Origin: Victivallales bacterium
GTDB taxonomy: Bacteria; Verrucomicrobiota; Lentisphaeria; Oligosphaerales; Lenti-02
Assembly: GCA_018648945.1 (NCBI GenBank)
Contig: JABGQJ010000042.1
Coordinates: 1 to 21,150, forward strand
Length of the DNA: 21,150 nucleotides
Direction: 5' to 3'
Made by a program: the position numbers and the translations under genes. Below are positions 7,416-15,075 of the stretch, piece after piece (within the stretch, counting starts at the first letter, position 1; each line of letters opens with the position of its first letter). The notes beneath the pieces are model-generated. The model saw only the letters and a list, made by a program, of their open reading frames with translations, was not told where the DNA came from and ran no database searches.

Positions 7416-7675
7416 CCGACGAACAGATCATCGGCACCATCAACCGGGCTCTTGCCGACGAGTTCGAGCAGAAGATCGAGGATCTGACCCCCGAGGCGCA
7501 CCTGATCGACGATCTCGGGCTGGACAGCCTCGACTTTGTCGACATGGTCGTGGTTCTCCAGAACGCCTTTGGTGTCAGCCTTCGGGAAGATCCCACGATC
7601 CAGGCGATCCGCACAGTGGGGGAGATCCACGAGCTGGTCATCGCCAAGAAGCGTGAACTTGACGCTGCACCCTAG
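7412..7675 (+). CDS. Acyl carrier protein
   Basis: This 87-residue acidic helical protein is the carrier on which the polyene chain is built. Ser39 in DLGLDSLD is the phosphopantetheine attachment site, preceded by the usual acidic stretch and followed by the helix II sequence FVDMVVVLQNAFG. A strong AGGAGA at 7398-7403 sits inside the end of the KS2 gene, eight bases before the ATG, and the start overlaps the KS2 stop by four bases. That arrangement suits high-level expression, as expected for a carrier. It is the only ACP in the window; characterised aryl polyene systems often have two, so a second may lie outside. A holo-ACP synthase or Sfp-type transferase would have to be supplied from elsewhere. 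Confidence 0.95.
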   Translation: MTDEQIIGTINRALADEFEQKIEDLTPEAHLIDDLGLDSLDFVDMVVVLQNAFGVSLREDPTIQAIRTVGEIHELVIAKKRELDAAP

Positions 7676-7691
7676 CCCAGGCGGGTCTGCC

Positions 7692-8462
7692 ATGAAGTGG
7701 CTTGTTCGCGGTCTTGCGGTCGCCCTGTGCAATCTCTGGTTCTTCCCGATGCTCGTCGCCTGGTCCCTGGTCTGTTTCCTCCTCTTCCTGCCGGCGGCCG
7801 TCGCCTGGCGATTGGCTTCCGGCTGGGCAGTCGAGCGGATCACGCGCCACCTGATCTGGATCTACGGTCAGGGGACCGTGCTCATCATGCGCCCCTTCGT
7901 CCGCTTCAGGGTCGATGATTTCGGTCGCTTCACAGATTGCCGTCCAGGCATCATTGTAGCCAATCACCTGTCCTTCCTCGACACCTATCTGATGGGGCTT
8001 CTGCCAATCTGGGATGTCAGGATCTGCCTGCGCTCCTGGCCGTTCAAGATGGTCTGGTACACTGCTTTCATGAAACTGGCGCGCTACCTTGACCTGGAGG
8101 GTACCGAGTGGTCTGAGATCCTCGCGGGGGTTCGTCCGGCCGTTGCCGCCGACCAATGGCTACTCATCTTCCCCGAGGGACACCGCAGTCGCGATGGGGC
8201 TCTCCAGCGGTTCTACTCTGGCGCATTCAAGCTGGCCCAGCAAGCAGACCGCCCGATCCTCCCGCTCTGCATCACCGGTACCGACACGCTCCTGCCGCCG
8301 AACCGGTGGTGGGTGCAGCCATGCACCGTGCACGTGCGCGCGTTGCCTCCTGTCGAGCCACTTCTCCCCGATGACGAGACGAGGCACATCGCTCTGCGCA
8401 AACAGGTCAAACAGATGATCGCCGACGAGATGGCGAAGATGCGACAGGGAGCCTGCTCGTGA
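7692..8462 (+). CDS. PlsC-type (LPLAT) acyltransferase
   Basis: This 256-residue protein matches lysophospholipid acyltransferases. The catalytic His-x4-Asp motif is NHLSFLD with His92 and Asp97, and the acceptor-binding block is FPEGHRS at 160-166 (usual form FPEGTRS). A hydrophobic segment of about 30 residues (9-38) anchors the N-terminus in the inner membrane, with the active site on the cytoplasmic face. In aryl polyene clusters such enzymes are thought to transfer the finished polyene acyl chain from ACP to a glycerol- or lipid-type acceptor, which explains the membrane-bound pigment; that role is inferred here. The upstream open frame starts at 7536 inside the ACP gene, but the ATG at 7692 fits the family's N-terminus. 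The ribosome site is weak. The stop codon overlaps the next start (GTGA). Confidence 0.85.
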   Translation: MKWLVRGLAVALCNLWFFPMLVAWSLVCFLLFLPAAVAWRLASGWAVERITRHLIWIYGQGTVLIMRPFVRFRVDDFGRFTDCRPGIIVANHLSFLDTYLMGLLPIWDVRICLRSWPFKMVWYTAFMKLARYLDLEGTEWSEILAGVRPAVAADQWLLIFPEGHRSRDGALQRFYSGAFKLAQQADRPILPLCITGTDTLLPPNRWWVQPCTVHVRALPPVEPLLPDDETRHIALRKQVKQMIADEMAKMRQGACS

Positions 8463-9775
8463 GCCTGCACATCGATCATCTCGGGGAGCTCTCCTATCAG
8501 CCCGTCGGCGTCTGGCAGCAGCGGGCGGACGCGTTGCTGTGCGACCACCTCGCCTATCTGGCCACCGCGTCTCCCTTCTACCGCCAGCGTTTCTCGGACC
8601 TGCACCTGGACCCCGCTGGCATCCGCACAGTAGCCGACCTCGCCGACCTGCCCCTCTTCACCACGAAGCGTGATCTCGAGGCCCACAACGACGCCTTTCT
8701 TGCGGTCGGTTCCCACGATGTCGTTGATCTCTGCCAGACCTCCGGGACCACCGGTCGGCCGGTCAGTCTGCTGCAGACCCGACAGGATCTCGAGCGACTT
8801 GCGATCAACGAGGAAGTGGCCTTGCGGACCGCCGGGCTGAGCGGCGAGGACCGGGTTCTGCTTGCCTGCACGGTCGACCGTTGCTTCATGGCGGGCCTGG
8901 CCTACTTCCTGGGTGTCTCCCGGTTGGGGGCGCTGGCCATCCGCATCGGTGCCAGCCCCGTGGCGACGATGGCCGAGGCCATTCGAATGCACCGACCCAC
9001 GGCGATGATCGCCGTCCCCACCGTCGTTGCTGCGGTCGCCCGCCATTTTGCCTCCCAGGACGTGGACCCGGCGTCTCTGGGCATCCGCCGCATCGTCTGC
9101 ATTGGCGAACCCATCCGCGACGGTTCGCTTCAGCTCTCCCGCCTCGGTCGGCTGCTGGCCGAGGCTTGGGGGGCCGAGGTCCTTGGTACCTACGCCAGTA
9201 CTGAAATGGCCACTTCGTTCACCGACTGCCCGCACGGTTCTGGCGGCCACCTGATCCCGGACCTCGTCGCCCTCGAGCTGATCGGGGAGGACGACCGCCC
9301 GGTCGCCCCAGGCGAGCTCGGCGAGATTGTTGCCACGCCTCTCCAGGTCACTGGCATGCCCCTCCTGCGGCTGCGCACCGGTGACATGGCCCGCTTGGCC
9401 GTCGCACCGTGTGCCTGTGGCCGAACGACCCCCCGGCTCGGCCCCATCGTCGGGCGCAAGCACCAGATGCTCAAGCTCCGCGGGACCACCGTCTATCCGC
9501 CGGCCATCGCTGCCGCACTCCAGGAGATCGACGAGGTCCAGAACTACTACATCGAGGTCGATTGCGATTTTGCGCTGGCCGACCAGGTGACCGTCACCGT
9601 CGGTCTTCGCTCCGGCGCATCCCTTGCCGCAACGACCATCGCCGAGAGTATTGGCAACCGCATCCGCGTCAAGCCGCAGGTCGTGATCGCTCCCGCCCAC
9701 GAAGTGGAGGCCCGGACCCGCCCGCCCGGTCGCCGCAAACCAGTCACCTTCTTCGACCACCGGCAAGAGCGATGA
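8459..9775 (+). CDS. PaaK-like adenylate-forming ligase (aryl acid activation)
   Basis: This 438-residue protein is an AMP-forming ligase of the phenylacetate-CoA ligase type, which is shorter than the 4-coumarate-CoA ligase type. Motifs in order: TSGTTGRP (94-101, phosphate loop), YASTEM (245-250), RTGD (306-309, binds AMP ribose) and GRKHQMLKLRG (332-342). Cys257, His264, Cys318 and Cys320 match the zinc-binding positions seen in many PaaK-like proteins. Near the C-terminus the usual Gly-Lys is GRRK at 424-427, so the residue acting as the adenylation lysine is uncertain. The next gene encodes an aromatic amino acid ammonia lyase, so the likely substrate is 4-coumarate, passed to CoA or directly to the ACP; this is inferred. 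The GTG start overlaps the acyltransferase stop by four bases and has AGGGAG (8446-8451) seven bases upstream. Confidence 0.85.
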   Translation: MSLHIDHLGELSYQPVGVWQQRADALLCDHLAYLATASPFYRQRFSDLHLDPAGIRTVADLADLPLFTTKRDLEAHNDAFLAVGSHDVVDLCQTSGTTGRPVSLLQTRQDLERLAINEEVALRTAGLSGEDRVLLACTVDRCFMAGLAYFLGVSRLGALAIRIGASPVATMAEAIRMHRPTAMIAVPTVVAAVARHFASQDVDPASLGIRRIVCIGEPIRDGSLQLSRLGRLLAEAWGAEVLGTYASTEMATSFTDCPHGSGGHLIPDLVALELIGEDDRPVAPGELGEIVATPLQVTGMPLLRLRTGDMARLAVAPCACGRTTPRLGPIVGRKHQMLKLRGTTVYPPAIAAALQEIDEVQNYYIEVDCDFALADQVTVTVGLRSGASLAATTIAESIGNRIRVKPQVVIAPAHEVEARTRPPGRRKPVTFFDHRQER

Positions 9776-9805
9776 CCCCAACCAACCAGTGCTGGAGAAC
9801 CACCC

Positions 9806-11404
9806 ATGTCCGATAGGCCTGCCGTCGTCCTCAATGGCTATGACCTGACTGTCGAGGACATTGTTGCCATTGGCGTCGGCGACGCCCGGGTCGAACTCGA
9901 TCCCGAGGCGGTCGAACGTTGCCGCGAGAGCCGTGCCTTCCTGAAAGCCGAGATTGACGCCAAGCGCATCATCTATGGCGTCAACACCTCCTTTGGTCCG
10001 ATGTGCAACAAGATCATCGAAGACAGCCAGATCGAGGCGCTCCAGGTGAACCTGATCCGCAGCCACGCGGCCGGCCTTGGCGACCCGCTCAAATACTACA
10101 TGGTCCAAGGCATCCTAGCCGTCCGCCTGAACACCCTGGTCAAGGGCTACAGCGGGGTCCGCCTTGAACTGCTCGAGTTCATGCGGGACATGATCAATTC
10201 CGGCATCGCGCCGTACATTCCCGAATGCGGTAGCGTCGGTGCCTCCGGCGACCTGGTTCATCTGGCACATATGGCCTTGGCTATCATCGGCGAAGGGCAG
10301 GTCTTCCACCATGGCGAGCTGACCGATGCCGCGAGCGCCCTGGCCGCCTCAGGTCTGTCCCCCATGGTCCTCAGCTACAAGGAGGGCATCGCACTCATCA
10401 ATGGCACTAGCGCCATGACCGCAATCGCCGCCTTCGCCGTCTTTGGGGCCCAGAAGCTGCTCAACATCGGCTGTGTCACCGCTGCCTTCGCCCTGGAGAT
10501 CTTTGGTGGCATTGACGATGCCTTCGACGAGGATCTGCACCGGGTGAAACCGCATCCCGGGCAGGTCGAGATCGCCGCCATCATCCGTCGCCTCTACGCG
10601 GGGAGTCGCAACATCACCCTCCGTCGCGACGTCCACGACCTGATTCGCCAGCAGGCGACTGGGAAACCAGTTTTCGAGACGCGCATCAACGTTCAGGATG
10701 TCTACTCGATTCGCTGTACACCGCAGGTTCTTGCCCCAGTGACCGAGGCCCTGGCCCAGACCCGGCGAACCGTCGAGACGGAAGCCAATTCCTCCAACGA
10801 CAACCCGATCATCATCCCTCGCGAGCGGAAGGTCATCCACGGCGGCAATTTCCACGGTCAGTCCATTGCCTTCGCGATGGACTCGCTCTGCCTGGTTCTT
10901 GCCAGCCTCTGCACGCTCTCCGAACGCCGCGTCAACAAGCTCCTCGACAACAACCTCAACGAGGATCTGCCGGAGCAGCTCATCGTCGGCACCCCTGGCC
11001 TGACCATGGGTTTCATGGGCGCCCAGTATGTGGCGACCTCGAGCGTCGCCGAGGTCCGGCAGCTCGCCAACCCCGTGGGCACCCTCTCGATCTCGTGCAA
11101 CGCCTCGAACCAGGACGTCGTAAGCATGGGCACGGTTGCCGCCCGCAAGGCTATCCGTGCGGTCAGTTGCGCGAAGCACATTGTCACCGTCGAGGTCCTG
11201 GCTGATCTGCAGGCGCTCTCTTTCCGCCAGCCCGAACGGCTTGGCTTGGCAACCGGGCGCGTCTACCGCTCGCTCAAGGAGCATTTCGAGGTCTACGACA
11301 ACGAACGCGTGTTCCACGACGATCTTGTCCGGTTCCGTCGGCTGCTGTTCTCCAGCCAGCTGTTTGATGACCTGTCTGTCTACTGGCGCGAGGAGCCTGC
11401 CTGA
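9806..11404 (+). CDS. MIO aromatic amino acid ammonia lyase, probably tyrosine ammonia lyase
   Basis: This 532-residue enzyme forms its MIO electrophile from Ala146-Ser147-Gly148 in GSVGASGDL. Tyr57 in YGVNT is the conserved catalytic tyrosine region. It would remove ammonia from tyrosine to give 4-coumarate, the starter acid. Substrate hints: the selectivity region is NLIRSHAAG (Ser86-His87), shared by histidine lyases and by flexirubin-cluster tyrosine lyases such as that of Flavobacterium johnsoniae. The GGNFHG segment is followed by Gln-Ser, lacking the Glu that histidine lyases use at this place (FHAEP). The context has no hutU/hutI/hutG genes, only an aryl ligase and ketosynthases. GGAG at 9794-9797 lies eight bases before the ATG. 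Phenylalanine or histidine as substrate is less likely but not excluded. The stop codon shares its last base with the next ATG. Confidence 0.85.
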   Translation: MSDRPAVVLNGYDLTVEDIVAIGVGDARVELDPEAVERCRESRAFLKAEIDAKRIIYGVNTSFGPMCNKIIEDSQIEALQVNLIRSHAAGLGDPLKYYMVQGILAVRLNTLVKGYSGVRLELLEFMRDMINSGIAPYIPECGSVGASGDLVHLAHMALAIIGEGQVFHHGELTDAASALAASGLSPMVLSYKEGIALINGTSAMTAIAAFAVFGAQKLLNIGCVTAAFALEIFGGIDDAFDEDLHRVKPHPGQVEIAAIIRRLYAGSRNITLRRDVHDLIRQQATGKPVFETRINVQDVYSIRCTPQVLAPVTEALAQTRRTVETEANSSNDNPIIIPRERKVIHGGNFHGQSIAFAMDSLCLVLASLCTLSERRVNKLLDNNLNEDLPEQLIVGTPGLTMGFMGAQYVATSSVAEVRQLANPVGTLSISCNASNQDVVSMGTVAARKAIRAVSCAKHIVTVEVLADLQALSFRQPERLGLATGRVYRSLKEHFEVYDNERVFHDDLVRFRRLLFSSQLFDDLSVYWREEPA

Positions 11405-11847
11405 TGAGCTCCGCTCCGTCCTTGCCCATGGCCGCCGCCCTGCTGGTGCCGCACCGTCCGCCCATGCTCCTGGTGAGCGAACTGGTCGCTTGCGATGGCG
11501 ACGACGGCGAAGCGGTTGCCCGGCTTGACGCGAGTTGCCCCTTCGCGACGGCGGACGGCCTGCTCCAGGAAGTCGCCCTGGTTGAGCTTATGGCCCAGAC
11601 CTGCGCTGCCGCCCAGGGCTACCGGGCGTTATCCCTGAACCAACCGCCCCGCGTGGGCTACCTCGTCGGCGTCAGCAAGACGGAGTTGCACGGTCAGTTA
11701 CGAGTCGGCGAGACGTGTCACATCCATACGCGTGTGCTCGGGGTCTTCGGGACGTTCGCTGTGACTGAGGCAACGGTTGCGCGCGACGGACAGGTGATCG
11801 CCAAGGGCACCGTCAAGACCTGGGAACGGGACAGCGACACTCAGTGA
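11404..11847 (+). CDS. Hot-dog 3-hydroxyacyl-ACP dehydratase subunit, ApeP-like (Glu half-site)
   Basis: This 147-residue protein has the hot-dog dehydratase fold. LVPHRPPMLLV (14-24) corresponds to the N-terminal LPHRYPFLLVD segment of FabZ, and VELMAQTCAA (60-69) to the central-helix segment IEAMAQ, giving Glu61 at the FabZ catalytic Glu position. The FabZ catalytic His lies 14 residues before that Glu; here the position is Phe47 and the GHFP motif is absent. The protein alone should therefore lack half the active site, and the missing His is present in the partner encoded at 14204. It would dehydrate beta-hydroxyacyl-ACP to the trans-enoyl chain, which with no enoyl reductase leaves conjugated double bonds. 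The start overlaps the ammonia lyase stop (TGATG), and the end overlaps the exporter start the same way. Confidence 0.8.
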   Translation: MSSAPSLPMAAALLVPHRPPMLLVSELVACDGDDGEAVARLDASCPFATADGLLQEVALVELMAQTCAAAQGYRALSLNQPPRVGYLVGVSKTELHGQLRVGETCHIHTRVLGVFGTFAVTEATVARDGQVIAKGTVKTWERDSDTQ

Positions 11848-14207
11848 TGGACTTCGGACAACGCCTCCATACTTGGGCCAAGCGGCACCGCACGGTTGTC
11901 CTCTGGGCCGTGGTTGGGCTCATCGTCTCGACTGCGGTCCTGGTCGTGCATCTGCCCATGCGGGAAGAGATTGACACCATGCTGCCGCGCCAACCTGCGC
12001 GTCTCGCCGAGGCCTTCCGTTTGCTGCAGAGAGCCCCATTTGCCCGCCGGATCGTGATCAGCATCGAACGGCCGGCCGAAATCCCGGTCGAGGATCTGCT
12101 CACGGCTACTGACGACCTCAGCGCTGCCCTCCGGGCACCGCTGTTCTCACGGGTCACCAACGGCCCTGCCGAGGAGGCCGGTCTCGACTGGTTGCTCTGG
12201 CTTGCCGCCCACTTGCCGCATCTGGCCACGGACGGCGACTACGCCCAACTCCAGGAGGGGCTCGCGCCCGATTCCCTGCGCCATACTCTCCGCGAATCCT
12301 ACCAGACCTTGCTCGCGCCCGAAGGCATGGGCATGGCCCAGATGGTCCAGCGCGATCCCTTGGCATGGCGCACGCAGGCAATGCGCAAGTTGCGTCATGT
12401 CAACATGATCCCAAACGTCCGCCTCGAAGATGGGCACTTCGTCACCGCTGATCGCCGACATGCGTTGATCCTCGCCGAGACCGGGGTGCCGGTAACCGAT
12501 TTCCGCCGTGGGCAGGAACTGGTGGCCGCGCTGGATGCCGCCATCCGCGACCACGTGCCCGCACCACTGCAGGCCACGGTCCTCAGCGCCCACCGGTATT
12601 CGGTCGCCAATGCCACGGCGGCGCGGCGCGATCTGGTCGTGGTATTGATCGGTTCGACCCTTGCCCTGGCTTTGCTCTTCCTTGTCTTCCTCCGGAGCTG
12701 GCAGGCGATCTTCGTCTTCATGGTGCCGCTCTGCGGGTTCCTGGCTGCGGCCGTTGGGACTTCGCTGGTCTTCCGCCCGATCTCCGCCATCACGCTTGGC
12801 TTCGGGGCGGTCCTGCTTGGGATTTCGGTCGACTTCGGTCTCCACGTCTACTTTGCCCTGCGCCAGGGCGGCCCTCCGGCCGGCCGGATCGTCGGTGCCC
12901 TGATCAAGCCGTTGCTGCTCTGCTGTTTGACGACGATGGCTGCGTTCGGGGTTCTCCTCAGTTCGACGCTGCCCGCCCAGCGGCAGTTGGCCCTCTTTGC
13001 CATCATCGGGCTGGCAACGACGGCGGTTCTGGCCTTGGTCGTGCTGCCGCTGCTGATTCGTCCCGGCAGCGAAACGGCCATCGGGTGGAGCCCCAGCTGG
13101 TCCCCGACGCGCCACCGTGTCTTGATCGGTGGGTTCTGGCTTCTCCTCATGCTTGCGTGCGCCCTTGCCAGTACTCGCCTGAGGGTCAGTGGCAACCTGC
13201 AGGAACTGAGCGTCCGCCCGCCGGACGCCGTGCGCAGCGAGGCCGTGATCGAGGAGACCTGGGGCGCGATTCGTGGCCGGGCAATGCTCTTCAGTAAAGG
13301 CCGCGACCTCGAGGAGGCGCTGCAACGGAACGACGAGGTCTTTGGGCTACTGAGTGTGCGCGGCTTTGCCGATCAGACGATCAGCCTGGCCGCCATTCTC
13401 CCGGCCCAGACCAGTCAACACGACCGCCTCGGACGTTGGGGGAGCTTCTGGCAAGGCAACCGTCTCGACCGCTTCTGCACCGACCTCCGCCAAGCTGCCG
13501 GCGAAGTGGGTTTCTCGCCAGACGCCTTCGACGGCTTCCTGCAGTCAGTAGCCGAGCCGCCGGAGACCTACGACATCCAGGCGCTCCGCGATGTTGGTCT
13601 CGGTGATCTGGTCGATGCCACGGTTGTCTCGGAGCCCCAGGAGACACTGGTGGTTTCCCTGGTCCCCGCCTCGGCTGTGGCAGCCCTTCGTGATGTCCTG
13701 CCGGACGGTGTCCGACCAGTCTCGCCCGCGCTGCTCCAGGCAGATCTGTCGCGGGCGATCCGCCACGACTTCGCCCGTTTTCTTGCCATCGCCCTGGTCA
13801 TCATCGGCGGCCTGCTGCTTCTCGTGTTGCGCAGCGCTCGCCTGGCCGCCATCGCGATGGTCCCTGTTCTCTCCGGCATTCTGTTCATGTTCGGGGCCAT
13901 GGCCGTTCTTGGCCTGAGCCTGAACCTGTTCAACTTGGTTTCGGCAATCCTGATCATCGGCGTCGGCGTCGATTACGGCATCTTCATGCTTCATCACACG
14001 ACCGACGGCAATGAACTGCCCACGCGCCGGGCTGTTCTCGTGTCTGGCCTGACCACGCTGGCTGGCTTCGGCGTGCTCATCCTGGCCAGACATCCTGCGT
14101 TGCACGCCATCGGCACGTCGGTTTCTCTCGGGCTTGTTGCCGCCCTTGTCGCCGCCTTGCTGGTGGTGCCGGTCCTTGCCCCCCATCGCGTGGAGCCCTC
14201 CCCATGA
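11847..14207 (+). CDS. RND-superfamily MMPL-type exporter
   Basis: This 786-residue inner-membrane protein has the duplicated RND plan: one membrane helix (17-35), a large periplasmic loop (about 36-260), a block of five helices (about 262-403), another helix (425-442), a second loop (about 443-640) and a final helix block to the end. Each helix block carries the related motif of a Val-Asp pair in the fourth helix (SVDFGLH near 327-333 and GVDYGIF in the second half), the site linked to proton coupling. MMPL-like exporters occur in most aryl polyene loci and are thought to move the lipid-linked pigment across the inner membrane. With the LolA-like protein and lipoprotein it could form an export route; this is inferred. 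I prefer ATG 11847, sharing one base with the dehydratase stop; GTG 11844 is an alternative one codon earlier. The stop overlaps the next gene (ATGA). Confidence 0.88.
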   Translation: MDFGQRLHTWAKRHRTVVLWAVVGLIVSTAVLVVHLPMREEIDTMLPRQPARLAEAFRLLQRAPFARRIVISIERPAEIPVEDLLTATDDLSAALRAPLFSRVTNGPAEEAGLDWLLWLAAHLPHLATDGDYAQLQEGLAPDSLRHTLRESYQTLLAPEGMGMAQMVQRDPLAWRTQAMRKLRHVNMIPNVRLEDGHFVTADRRHALILAETGVPVTDFRRGQELVAALDAAIRDHVPAPLQATVLSAHRYSVANATAARRDLVVVLIGSTLALALLFLVFLRSWQAIFVFMVPLCGFLAAAVGTSLVFRPISAITLGFGAVLLGISVDFGLHVYFALRQGGPPAGRIVGALIKPLLLCCLTTMAAFGVLLSSTLPAQRQLALFAIIGLATTAVLALVVLPLLIRPGSETAIGWSPSWSPTRHRVLIGGFWLLLMLACALASTRLRVSGNLQELSVRPPDAVRSEAVIEETWGAIRGRAMLFSKGRDLEEALQRNDEVFGLLSVRGFADQTISLAAILPAQTSQHDRLGRWGSFWQGNRLDRFCTDLRQAAGEVGFSPDAFDGFLQSVAEPPETYDIQALRDVGLGDLVDATVVSEPQETLVVSLVPASAVAALRDVLPDGVRPVSPALLQADLSRAIRHDFARFLAIALVIIGGLLLLVLRSARLAAIAMVPVLSGILFMFGAMAVLGLSLNLFNLVSAILIIGVGVDYGIFMLHHTTDGNELPTRRAVLVSGLTTLAGFGVLILARHPALHAIGTSVSLGLVAALVAALLVVPVLAPHRVEPSP

Positions 14208-14566
14208 ACCTCCAAGCGCAGTTGCGTTCCCTCGCCATTGGCTCGCCTGTAACGGCGGACGATGGGGTCACCTGCCAAGCCTTTTGCCTGGGGTCCGATC
14301 TGGCCTGCTATCAAGGGCATTTTCCCGGCGAGCCGGTGACGCCGGCCGTGGTCGAGATTCTTCTTGCCCAGACCGTCCTGGAGGATACCCTCGGCCAGCC
14401 GCTGCGGCTGCGGCGAGTGGAAGGTGGCGAGTTCAGGCGAGTGGTGAAGCCACTCGAGCGGATCGAGGTCCGCTTCAACCCGCCCGTCGATGGTCTCTAC
14501 CTGGTGACCCTCACGGTCGAGGATACTCTGGCTGCCAAGTTCAAACTAGCCGTGGAGCCTGCCTGA
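14204..14566 (+). CDS. Hot-dog 3-hydroxyacyl-ACP dehydratase subunit, ApeI-like (His half-site)
   Basis: This 120-residue hot-dog protein carries the FabA/FabZ signature GHFPGEPVTPAVVEILLAQ at 38-56, with catalytic His39. In FabZ the partner Glu sits 14 residues after the His; here that residue is Leu53. Glu51, two residues earlier, is probably not placed to replace it. The protein is also shorter than FabZ (about 150) and lacks the N-terminal PHR segment, which the protein encoded at 11404 has. The two look like complementary subunits of one dehydratase, consistent with the paired ApeI and ApeP proteins of aryl polyene systems. The gene begins in the last bases of the exporter gene (ATGA) and its stop shares a base with the thioesterase start. 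Confidence 0.8.
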   Translation: MNLQAQLRSLAIGSPVTADDGVTCQAFCLGSDLACYQGHFPGEPVTPAVVEILLAQTVLEDTLGQPLRLRRVEGGEFRRVVKPLERIEVRFNPPVDGLYLVTLTVEDTLAAKFKLAVEPA

Positions 14567-15075
14567 TGCCCCTTCCCCTTGAGAAGACCAGCTCACCGAG
14601 TGGGACACCCCGCCGCCGCAAGCCGTGTTTTCCCCCCGTGCCTGGTGCCCCGCCGCCGCTACGGGAAACCGTGTCGCGCCGGGTCCGCTTCGAAGAGGTC
14701 GATTCCCTGGGCATTGTTTGGCATGGCCGTTACGCAAGCTACTTCGAGGACGCCCGGGTTGCGCTCGGGCAACGGTACGGAGTCGGCTACGAGTTGTTTA
14801 GGGAACACCTGACGCCGGTCCCCATCAAGCAGATGCACGTCGATTACTGCCTACCTCTGCGCTATGGCGATGAGGTCACTATCGAGGCGATTATGCATTT
14901 CACCGAAGCGGCCCGGATGAACTTCGAGTTCATCATCCGCAACGCCGAAGGAGAGATCGCGACGACTGGCTACTCCATTCAGCTGATGCTGGACCGCAAC
15001 TTCCAGTTGCTGGTCACGCCCCCGCCGTTCTTCCTGGAGATTTGCCGCCGCTGGCAGGCGGGGGAGCTGTCGTGA
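14566..15075 (+). CDS. YbgC-type 4HBT acyl thioesterase
   Basis: This 169-residue hot-dog thioesterase has the 4HBT signature: Asp46 in EEVDSLG, then VWHGRYASYFEDAR at 51-64 with His53 and Glu61. In YbgC and 4-hydroxybenzoyl-CoA thioesterase the Asp is the catalytic residue. It probably hydrolyses acyl-ACP or acyl-CoA, either to release the polyene or to clear stalled chains (ApeK-like role); which one cannot be told from sequence. The family usually starts a few residues before the RVRFEEVD strand, so the first 35 residues, rich in Pro, Arg and Ser, are an unusual extension. I kept ATG 14566 because it shares one base with the previous stop codon, as elsewhere in the operon. GTG 14671 would give a standard-length protein and is a real alternative. 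Confidence 0.8.
   Translation: MPLPLEKTSSPSGTPRRRKPCFPPVPGAPPPLRETVSRRVRFEEVDSLGIVWHGRYASYFEDARVALGQRYGVGYELFREHLTPVPIKQMHVDYCLPLRYGDEVTIEAIMHFTEAARMNFEFIIRNAEGEIATTGYSIQLMLDRNFQLLVTPPPFFLEICRRWQAGELS

Noticed and set aside
2645..7675. Ordinary fatty acid synthesis (fab) cluster
   Set aside because: No fabD, fabH or enoyl reductase; instead an ammonia lyase, aryl ligase, chain-length-factor-like protein and exporter are linked in the same operon.
8213..10108. Minus-strand open frame of 631 residues, opposite the ligase and ammonia lyase genes
   Set aside because: Shadow frame produced by high third-position GC. The + strand genes have complete motifs across the whole interval; the minus product is low-complexity and matches nothing known.
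9806..11404. Histidine ammonia lyase (HutH) for histidine breakdown
   Set aside because: The characteristic Glu after GNFH is absent, no other hut genes are nearby, and the context is aryl-polyketide.
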